Of a stretch of 57,322 nucleotides of DNA, positions 32,573-39,617 are shown piece by piece. The position numbers and the translations under genes are program-made. The notes beneath the pieces are model-generated. The model searched no databases. It saw nothing but the letters and a program-made list of their open reading frames with translations, and was not told where the DNA came from. This stretch comes from Vibrio proteolyticus NBRC 13287 (lineage in GTDB: Bacteria > Pseudomonadota > Gammaproteobacteria > Enterobacterales > Vibrionaceae). The stretch covers positions 1 through 57,322 of the forward strand of contig NZ_BATJ01000028.1 of assembly GCF_000467125.1 (NCBI RefSeq). Direction: 5' to 3'. The number at the start of each line of letters is the position of its first letter. The stretch's first letter is position 1.

Positions 32573-34324
32573 TCAGCGGGCGTGCTGGCTGAGGTACTCC
32601 GATGCGGCCAGCGGTCCCATATAGCGGGCGAGTGTTTTCTCGGCGACGGTGCGAAGATCAACCACAATCAGTCCGTCGAGCGCATTGTTGAACGCAGGAT
32701 CGACATTGAAACACACCAGTTTACCGTTCAGACCCAGATATTGACGCAGCAATACAGGGACGCCTTTGCCGTCATCAATGCGGGCAATGACCCGAGACAG
32801 AAGCTGCAAGTCGCCAAGTGCCGTCAGTAGACTGGTGTTCCATGAGCTGGCATGGCTCGGCAGTGGGTTAGACGCTTCAACGTAGTGGGCACTGTCGGCA
32901 TCGTAATGATGCAAGGTCATGGTCTGAGCCAGCAGTTGACGGGCTTGCTGACTGTAATCATTACTGATGCTGACCGGCCCGAACAGGTGGGTAATGTTCG
33001 GGTGTCGCGAGACGTATGTCGCTATGCCTTTCCACAGCAGTAACAGGGCACTCATGCTGCGCTGGTACTCAGCCGCAACCACGGAGCGGCCCATTTCAAC
33101 CGCCGTCCCCATTTTATTCAGAAACCGCTGATCGTAGTGGAATAAGGTGCGTGAGTAGAGACCATCCAGACCTCGCTTGGCGGACACCTGTTCAACCAAA
33201 CCGAGGCGATAAGCGCCAACCAGACACTGTTTGTCGCGATCCCAGACAAACAGATGCAGATAATCCTCATCGAATTCATCCAGGTCGAGCGCCAGTCCGG
33301 TGCCTTCACCGACCGCTCGGAAATTCAGCTCACGCAGGCGCCCGATCTCATGCAACAGAGAAGGAATATGTGCGGCACTGGTGCAGTAAACGTCAAATTC
33401 GTTGCTGCTCAGCAGGTGGTGTTCCGCTGGGAGATTATGGATATCCTCCAACCAGGCTTCGGTGGCTAACGCCGGCGCGACGGGGTGTGGCGGCGATGCT
33501 TCGACCGTTTGTGTGCTGTTCACCGGGGCGGGCTGGAGCAGGTAGGTATTCAGGCGCAGGTAATTGACGACCTGGGTATCACTCAGGCCATTAACCTCTT
33601 TGTACTTGATGGCGTCGCCGACGGCGATCCCGATTGGTTGAGATTGTTTGTTGAGCAGCTCACGTCCGAGCATCAGGGTACGCAGCAACGGGTGGATTTT
33701 CCCGGCCATATAAAAGCGTTGCGAGTTCTGGCCGTTAATGAAGACGGGAACCGTAGTGGCTTTGTGTTTACGAATCAGTGCGCTAACAGAGCGGCTCCAC
33801 TCTTTGTCTTCCAGTTTCTGGGCTTTGCGGTCAACCAGATGCGACACTTCGCCAGCCGGGAACATCAGCAGTAATCCACCTTGTTCAAGGTGTTTGTTGG
33901 CGCAGCGCAGCGCTTTCATGTTGGCTCGGTGGGCGGATTCGCCATCAAAGACATCCACACCAATGAACAGTTTGTCCAGTTCGGGAACGGTTTTAAGATA
34001 TTGATTAGCAAGGATCTGTACGTCGTCGCGGAGCAACAACAACAATTCCGCGAGGATCACACCTTCGACGCAACCAAGTGGATGATTGGCAACCACAATC
34101 GTGGCCCCTGAGGTGGGAATTTTATCCAGACTGCCGCGCGTGATCTGATAATCGATGCCTAGCACATCGAGCGTAAAACGCAGGAATGCCCGGGTGTCGC
34201 CACCGGCTGGCCGCTGAGCGTAAAATTTGTCGAGCTTGCTCAATCCGGTTGCCCATTCAGCGATGTTTTCTCCCCAACCAAACGGCGTTTTCCTTGGCAG
34301 ACGAAAAGGGCTGGTGATATCCAT
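32573..34324 (-). CDS. olsF: bifunctional ornithine-lipid synthase OlsF
   Basis: A 583-residue fusion of two acyltransferases. The N-terminal half (about 1-270) is a PlsC/OlsA-like O-acyltransferase, with NHPLGCVEG at 80-88 and FPAGEV at 155-160. The C-terminal half (about 300-480) is an OlsB/GNAT-type N-acyltransferase (FNxRAVGEG...LDEFDEDYLHLFVWD, then MGRSVVAAEYQRS and HLFGPVSISNDY). OlsF makes ornithine lipids, phosphorus-free membrane lipids. The same gene (VC0489, as I recall) lies near glmS in V. cholerae and acts under phosphate limitation. A good ribosome site (TGAGGT) precedes the start, and a Pho-box candidate lies 70 bp upstream. Confidence 0.88.
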   Translation of the reverse strand: MDITSPFRLPRKTPFGWGENIAEWATGLSKLDKFYAQRPAGGDTRAFLRFTLDVLGIDYQITRGSLDKIPTSGATIVVANHPLGCVEGVILAELLLLLRDDVQILANQYLKTVPELDKLFIGVDVFDGESAHRANMKALRCANKHLEQGGLLLMFPAGEVSHLVDRKAQKLEDKEWSRSVSALIRKHKATTVPVFINGQNSQRFYMAGKIHPLLRTLMLGRELLNKQSQPIGIAVGDAIKYKEVNGLSDTQVVNYLRLNTYLLQPAPVNSTQTVEASPPHPVAPALATEAWLEDIHNLPAEHHLLSSNEFDVYCTSAAHIPSLLHEIGRLRELNFRAVGEGTGLALDLDEFDEDYLHLFVWDRDKQCLVGAYRLGLVEQVSAKRGLDGLYSRTLFHYDQRFLNKMGTAVEMGRSVVAAEYQRSMSALLLLWKGIATYVSRHPNITHLFGPVSISNDYSQQARQLLAQTMTLHHYDADSAHYVEASNPLPSHASSWNTSLLTALGDLQLLSRVIARIDDGKGVPVLLRQYLGLNGKLVCFNVDPAFNNALDGLIVVDLRTVAEKTLARYMGPLAASEYLSQHAR

Positions 34325-34393
34325 AATGACCTCAGTTTGATGTACTCTGGAGAGAATCTTATGGCGATTAGATGTCAGTCAGGCTTCAGTTTG

Positions 34394-34422
34394 ATGAGAA
34401 AAGCATGATAGAAAAGTGACGA
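34394..34422 (-). promoter_or_regulatory. Pho-box candidate upstream of olsF
   Basis: On the minus strand three heptamers with 11-bp period resemble CTGTCAT: TCGTCAC, CTATCAT and TTCTCAT, each separated by four T/C-rich bases. They match the consensus at 5, 6 and 5 of 7 positions. The element ends 70 bp before the olsF start, suitable for PhoB activation under phosphate starvation. Confidence 0.55.
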
Positions 34423-34559
34423 TTTGATGAACATGCGTTACGGCCTGAGATATCAAACTGAATTAATATGTAACAGCCAGGCCGGTGCGCCTTTAAATTA
34501 CGTGTCGCTCACAAAATGTACTAATTTCATACCGTACTGAAAGTATACCTGCTAGCTTA

Positions 34560-34651
34560 GATTTTGCGGGTACACGCACAATAACAAGTCAATTGAACCT
34601 TTGCTTAATGTTGCTCTGGAATAACGGGAACCGGATCGGTTCCCGTTTTTT
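34560..34651 (+). ncRNA. candidate small RNA upstream of the second SIMPL gene
   Basis: A strong rho-independent terminator at 34623-34651 has no gene before it on its strand, because olsF runs the other way. The preceding ~60 bases contain a small hairpin (TTGCG ... CGCA, about 34563-34580) and an unpaired stretch around 34590-34615 that could be a pairing region. TATACC (34544) and TAGATT (34558) are possible -10 boxes; the 5' end is therefore a guess. No open reading frame of note lies here. The antisense of the olsF leader could also be involved. Confidence 0.4.
34623..34651 (+). terminator. orphan rho-independent terminator
   Basis: AACGGGAACC and GGTTCCCGTT form a ten-base-pair stem with a GGATC... 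centre and continue into a T6 run. The opposite strand lacks a proper T-run, so it acts on plus-strand transcription, where no gene is found upstream. Confidence 0.8.
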
Positions 34652-34748
34652 GATCGCACACAGTGTCATCAAATCATATCTTGGGTGAGCAGTGGATCAT
34701 CTATGGAATCGGTTGTATAAATGATGAGGCTGAATCAGGAGTTCTATT

Positions 34749-35468
34749 ATGAAAGCAACAGACAACCGCACCGCTCTTATCCTTGGCATCAGCTTGATCT
34801 TAGGTTTGGCGGTACTGGGCTACTTTGTTCAACAGACGGCGTTAAGTTACCGTGGTTTTGAACGTGTCGTGACCGTTAAAGGGCTGGCCGAAAAGGAGTA
34901 TCCGGCCGACACTGTCATCTGGCCGATTCAATTTTCCGTTGCTGGAAATGATCTGCCTGAACTTTTCGCTACCCTCGACAAACAGTCGCAGGCCATCAAC
35001 GCATTTCTGGTGTTGCAGGGGATCGACAAAACCGGTATTTCGTTCTCTTCTCCGACGGTGATCGACAAAAAAGCTCAGCAGTACGGTGGCGAGAGTAACA
35101 TTGAATTTCGCTATCTCGCTTCTCAAACCATGACGGTTTACAGCCAGCAGGTGGATTTAGTGCGTCAGGCCATCACTAAACTGGGGGAACTGGGTAAACA
35201 GGGGATTGTGTTCAACCAGGATCCGTACAGCAATCCCATCGAATACAGTTTCAATGGCCTGAACAAAATCAAGCCTGACATGGTGGAAGAAGCCACGAAA
35301 AACGCGCGTGAAGTCGCGCAGAAATTTGCCCGTGATTCGCAAAGTTCGCTCGGTAAAATCAAGCGAGCTTCGCAAGGGCAGTTTTCGATCGTCAGCCGTG
35401 ACAGCAATACTCCCTATATCAAAAAAGTTCGGGTGGTTTCCACCGTCAGTTACTACCTGAATGATTGA
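34749..35468 (+). CDS. membrane-anchored SIMPL-domain (DUF541) protein
   Basis: A 239-residue protein with one N-terminal membrane segment (about residues 9-29, LILGISLILGLAVLGYFV) that is probably an uncleaved anchor, followed by a periplasmic SIMPL domain (VTVKGLAEKEYPADTVIWPIQF at its start). It is clearly distant from the SIMPL protein at 15000. AGGAG precedes the start. Function of the family is poorly known; some members relate to oxidative stress. It is a single gene between the putative sRNA terminator and the GGDEF gene. Confidence 0.85.
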   Translation: MKATDNRTALILGISLILGLAVLGYFVQQTALSYRGFERVVTVKGLAEKEYPADTVIWPIQFSVAGNDLPELFATLDKQSQAINAFLVLQGIDKTGISFSSPTVIDKKAQQYGGESNIEFRYLASQTMTVYSQQVDLVRQAITKLGELGKQGIVFNQDPYSNPIEYSFNGLNKIKPDMVEEATKNAREVAQKFARDSQSSLGKIKRASQGQFSIVSRDSNTPYIKKVRVVSTVSYYLND

Positions 35469-35647
35469 GTTTCGGCCAAGCGGGGCGACGTGGATTAGTG
35501 CTGAGACGCTATTTTTGTAGCATAAATAAGACTTTTTTCGTAATTGATTAAAAATTGCCCGCATTGGCTGGATTGTGGAGCAAAACGATTTCGCCGGACA
35601 AAGTCGGTGATTTATTATGCAGCCCAATCTGTTCGGGAAAGCATTTT

Positions 35648-35670
35648 CGGATCGGCTCCGAGCCGATCCG
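35648..35670. repeat. perfect 23-base palindrome
   Basis: CGGATCGGCTC and GAGCCGATCCG flank one central base. There is no T-run on either side, so it is not a standard terminator. It lies about 70 bp before the TPR-GGDEF gene, in the leader or promoter zone. Confidence 0.6.
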
Positions 35671-35674
35671 CTTA

Positions 35675-35693
35675 CTTAATAATAATCATAATT
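35675..35693. promoter_or_regulatory. weak Fur-box-like sequence
   Basis: CTTAATAATAATCATAATT keeps 14 of 19 positions of the Fur consensus, with the central ATAATCAT intact. The region is AT-rich, so a chance match is possible. It lies just before the TPR-GGDEF gene. Confidence 0.25.
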
Positions 35694-35736
35694 TCCCGCC
35701 ACACTGAAGTATTTACCCATCTAGGGAATAGTAATA

Positions 35737-37782
35737 ATGTTGCAATTTCATAAACTTATGATTGCACCTCTGCTCTTCTGGACATTGCTGTGTTCGTTCC
35801 AGATCCAGGCTGCGGGTGCAGAGCCAAAAGACAAATTCCTCCAGTCTCTGGAAGGCATCGAGCGTCAGGTTTACGCCTTGCCGCAAAAATCGCTGGCGCA
35901 AATTGAGCAGTTGGAAGAAGACTCACTACTGCAAAACCAGCCGAGAGAGTTGCTGGTGCGTTACTACCTGGCCAAATCGACGGTACTGGAACTGCTGGGG
36001 CGACAAAAGGAGAGTTCAGCGGCGGCAAAGAAAGGGCTGAGCCTGGCGCCAAAACAGAGCCGTGAACACCTGTTGCTTGAGTTGCATCAGATTCAGGCGA
36101 TGATGGGCAAAAACGACATCAACGAAGCCGTCTCTTCATTGGATACGCTACTGAAAACGTCACGCACGAATGGTGATAAGCAGCTGGAATCGGAAGTGCT
36201 GTTGGTCAAAGGGCGCTACTACGAAGTTCAGGGGGATTTTAAAAAGTCCTATGCAGCGATCATGTCCTCGCTTGAGGCGGCAGAGTCTTCCGGTGTACAA
36301 GGACAGGTAGAGCGTGCTGCGTTAGGGCTGGGTGATGTACTGGTCAAAATTCAGGGTTATGGCCGCTCGGAAACGGTGCTGAATCAGGCGTACCGCTATT
36401 TCAAAGAGCGGCGTATGTCGTTCAATGAGTTGCTCAGTGTGCTGACCATTGCCAAATTGCACAAAGCGCAGTTCCAGTATGATAAAGCGATTGACGCCTA
36501 TCAGGACGCGCTCAAACTGGCGCAGATCATCGGCGATGGCCGTTTTCGTTTCCGCATCAACCTGGAACTGGCTTCTCTGTACCGCGAGACCGATAACGAC
36601 CGGAACATGCTGCGCCACCTGAGACTGGCGGAAAACCTCCAGTACCGTGAAACGTCGAGTGCCTATCTGGCGACTTTCAGGTTGCTGCAAGCGCAGTATA
36701 TGCTGGAGCAGAAGAAGTTTGACGAGTTGCTGGCTATGATCACGCCAATGCTGCCGGAGATCATCAAGAGCCCGCACATTCAGCAGCAGCAACTGGAGCT
36801 GCTCAAAGTGGCAGCCCAGGCCTACGCTGGCGCGAACAACTTTCAGCAGGCGTACCAGTCTTATGGTCAGTATCACAATAAATTCATTCAGTTCAGCAAC
36901 GATCGCGAGATGGAAAAACTCGAGCGTCAGCAGATCCTGTTTGAGCTGGAGCGACTGGAATATGAGAACCAGGATCTGAACTGGAATAACGTTTTGCAAC
37001 GGATGGAACTGGAGAACAATCGCCGGACTTTCTACTTGCTGGGGGAAATTGTGATTGCACTATTGGCTGTGATCCTGTTGCTGGCAGTCGTGTTCCTGGC
37101 CGTCAACCGTTCGCGTATCCGCATGCGTCGTTTAGCGAAAACGGACACGCTGACCGGTTTGTTCAACCGTCGTTTCCTGGAAGAGTGGTTTATGCAGCCG
37201 ATCACGGAACAGGCTGCACCTAAGCCGGAAGTGAAACCACAATCGCTTCCGGGTAAAGTGACGTACCACTTACGTCAGCAATGGAAACGCGTCCAGTCAG
37301 GTTATGCACAGCTCAACAAGTGGCTGGAACGTAAACTGGACAAAAAAGTGGTGGTGAGAAAACCGGAAACGGGGCCCATCACGATGGTGATGATCGATGT
37401 CGACCACTTCAAACAGGTGAACGATACCTACGGACACGTGTTTGGCGACGTGGTTTTGACTGGTGTGGCTAAAGTACTGGAATCGTCGGTGCGAGACAGC
37501 GATATTGTCGCGCGTCTCGGCGGAGAAGAGTTCGTTGTGGTGCTGCCAAAAACCGATCTGGAAGAATCCGTGGCGTTAGCAGAACGCCTGCGTGAGGCGG
37601 TGGCTCAACAAGGATTCGTGACTGAGAGCGAACAAGCCGTCAATGTCACGTCGAGCTTCGGTGTATTGACGACCCATCAGGTGGACATGGAGTTTGAGGT
37701 GCTGTGTAATCAGGCCGACAAACTGCTGTATGAAGCCAAGGCCAGTGGACGAAACTGTGTGAAAGCACTACAGCTAAGCTGA
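35737..37782 (+). CDS. TPR-repeat membrane diguanylate cyclase with an insertion in the GGDEF domain
   Basis: A 681-residue predicted diguanylate cyclase. A signal peptide (to about residue 28) leads to a periplasmic region of TPR-type helical repeats (about 40-390). A coiled-coil stretch and a membrane segment (about 431-455) follow, then a cytoplasmic GGDEF domain. GGEEF is at 595-599 and an I-site RxxD (RDSD) is five residues before it. Between the N-terminal helix motif (LTGLFNRR) and the metal motif (IDVDHFK) there are about 73 residues instead of about 26 as in the other GGDEF protein here. The insert is basic and helical. AGGGA precedes the start. Confidence 0.88.
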   Translation: MLQFHKLMIAPLLFWTLLCSFQIQAAGAEPKDKFLQSLEGIERQVYALPQKSLAQIEQLEEDSLLQNQPRELLVRYYLAKSTVLELLGRQKESSAAAKKGLSLAPKQSREHLLLELHQIQAMMGKNDINEAVSSLDTLLKTSRTNGDKQLESEVLLVKGRYYEVQGDFKKSYAAIMSSLEAAESSGVQGQVERAALGLGDVLVKIQGYGRSETVLNQAYRYFKERRMSFNELLSVLTIAKLHKAQFQYDKAIDAYQDALKLAQIIGDGRFRFRINLELASLYRETDNDRNMLRHLRLAENLQYRETSSAYLATFRLLQAQYMLEQKKFDELLAMITPMLPEIIKSPHIQQQQLELLKVAAQAYAGANNFQQAYQSYGQYHNKFIQFSNDREMEKLERQQILFELERLEYENQDLNWNNVLQRMELENNRRTFYLLGEIVIALLAVILLLAVVFLAVNRSRIRMRRLAKTDTLTGLFNRRFLEEWFMQPITEQAAPKPEVKPQSLPGKVTYHLRQQWKRVQSGYAQLNKWLERKLDKKVVVRKPETGPITMVMIDVDHFKQVNDTYGHVFGDVVLTGVAKVLESSVRDSDIVARLGGEEFVVVLPKTDLEESVALAERLREAVAQQGFVTESEQAVNVTSSFGVLTTHQVDMEFEVLCNQADKLLYEAKASGRNCVKALQLS

Positions 37783-37793
37783 TAATGTGAGAG

Positions 37794-37824
37794 AAGCCCG
37801 TCGAATGATGTCGCGGGCTTTTTT
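37794..37824 (+). terminator. rho-independent terminator after the TPR-GGDEF gene
   Basis: AAGCCCG and CGGGCTT form a stem with a 13-base loop followed by a T-run. It overlaps the stop of the convergent small-protein gene. Confidence 0.75.
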
Positions 37825-38080
37825 ATGGCTCTTTATGGTCGTGCTTTGATGTGGGCTGCGCATTGTCGTTGTCGTCTGCTGACGGGTCTTTACGGCTTGA
37901 AAACAGGTTCAGCAGTTTATCCCACCATAAACGCATAGTCGCAAGACCCGCGACGACCGTCGCGATAATCGCTTGCAGGATCACGCTGCCCGTACCGGGA
38001 TCCAGATACGCTTGTGCCGGAAAACTTGCCATCAGGGTCAAGGCCACTAAGCCCAGTTTGTGGTGCGTGCGGGAAAGCAT
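37823..38080 (-). CDS. small exported membrane protein of the YLDPGTGS type
   Basis: An 85-residue protein. The signal peptide ends at about residue 24 (SFPAQA); the mature part begins YLDPGTGSVILQ, then one membrane segment (about 33-50) and an aromatic-basic junction (MRLWWDKLLNLF), and ends in a charged tail of about 25 residues. I have seen the DPGTGS start in small proteins near surface-polysaccharide and sulfatase/methyltransferase genes, but no function is known to me. It diverges from the methyltransferase gene at 38216. Confidence 0.7.
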   Translation of the reverse strand: MLSRTHHKLGLVALTLMASFPAQAYLDPGTGSVILQAIIATVVAGLATMRLWWDKLLNLFSSRKDPSADDNDNAQPTSKHDHKEP

Positions 38081-38215
38081 AAAACACTCCCTATCTGGTT
38101 ATTGATAAAAAAGAGATTAGTTCAACTGTAGTCAGGCGGCGTTCATTCAGCAAATGCAGATTAGGCTATAGTTATGAGTATTCCAGCTCTGAGTGACCTT
38201 AAGTGACGATGAACT

Positions 38216-39617
38216 ATGCAGAATATTGAAGTGGATGACTCTTCTTTCCGTGACAGCAGTGGTTTTGTGTTTCGCTATCAAGGGACGCTGTATCGTCAGG
38301 TGAACCAATGTTTTGCCGATGCCTTTGATGCTTATCTGGATAGTGGCCTGCATCAGGCTCTGACGGAGCGCAACTATCTGGTCCGCCATCGCGAGCAGCC
38401 ACTGGACGGTTATCGCTCTGATCTGGCACACAAAATCCTGAAGCCAGAGCGTATTCGCTACATTTCGTATCCGTATGAATGGTGCTTTAGCCAACTTAAA
38501 GACGCGGCGTTGTTGACACTCGACATTCAGTTGCTTGCACTGGACTACGGGTTTAGTTTGAAAGACGCCAGTGCGTTTAACGTCCAGTTTCATCAGGGAA
38601 GGCCAATTTTCATTGATACCTTGTCCTTTGAGCCTTATGAGCAGGGTACATGGGTGGCCTATCGCCAGTTTTGTCAGCACTTTTTGGCGCCGCTGGCTCT
38701 CAAAGCTCATTGCGACCACCGGTTGGGAAAACTGGCTGAGCTGTATATTGATGGGGTGCCACTTGATCTGACGAGTCGACTGTTGCCCAAACGCACCTGG
38801 CTGAGCTTCAATATTCTGTCCCATATTCATCTACACGCGAAAATGCAAACCCGTTACGGTGACAAGGCGCATCAGACGCAAGCCGCGCTGAAAGGGGCAG
38901 ATGCAATGAAGGTGGACAAACTGCGCGCCATGCTCAAGGGGCTGAGAACTTACATTGCATCGCTGCACTGGCATACGCCTTCGTCTGAGTGGGGGGAGTA
39001 TTAGTCAGCACACTAATTATCAGGACGCAGCGATGCAGGGTAAAATCGCTTTGGTTGAGGGCTATCTTAGCCAGCGTGGTACGCCAGCCTCTCTGCTCGC
39101 GGACATTGGCGCCAACTCAGGTCAGTTCAGTCGCTTAGCCAGCCGTTACACCGAGCAGGTGGTGGCGTTTGATATCGACGAAGTGGCCGTCGAGCACAAC
39201 TATCAGCAAGTTCGTGAGTCCGGAGAGAGTCATATTCTGCCACTGGTGTTGGATCTGTTTAATCCGTCGGCCGCCATTGGCTGGGCGAACGGCGAGCGAA
39301 GCTCGTTTGTATCGCGCGGTGCGTTTGATGTGGTGATTGCCCTAGCGCTGATCCATCACCTGGCGATCAGCAACAATACTCCGCTTGAACACATCGTCAG
39401 GCTGCTGCATCACATCAGCCGTCAACAAGTGATCATAGAGTTTGTCCCCAAGGAAGACTCCCAGGTACAGCGTTTACTGGCGAGCCGCAAAGACGTTTTC
39501 CCACAATACCATCAGGTGGGGTTTGAAGCGGCACTGGCCGGCTATTTTACCATTGAAGCCAAAGACCAAATTCCTCACTCTTGTCGCACGCTTTACTGCC
39601 TGACGAAACTGTCTTAA
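38216..39617 (+). pseudogene. SAM-dependent methyltransferase gene split by a frameshift
   Basis: Two overlapping frames together make one class I methyltransferase of about 465 residues. The first (38216-39004) encodes an N-terminal domain of about 260 residues with no known catalytic motif, ending in SSEWGEY and a TAG. The second begins downstream in the +1 frame (HTNYQDAAMQGK) and contains the SAM-binding motif LLADIGANSGQFSRLA, an acidic strand end (VVAFDIDE) and FDVVIALALIHHL. The frames cross near a G6 run at 38991-38996; one base fewer would join them. A sequencing error, a true pseudogene, or slippage at the G-run are all possible. The stop overlaps that of the convergent sulfatase-like gene. 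Confidence 0.8.
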
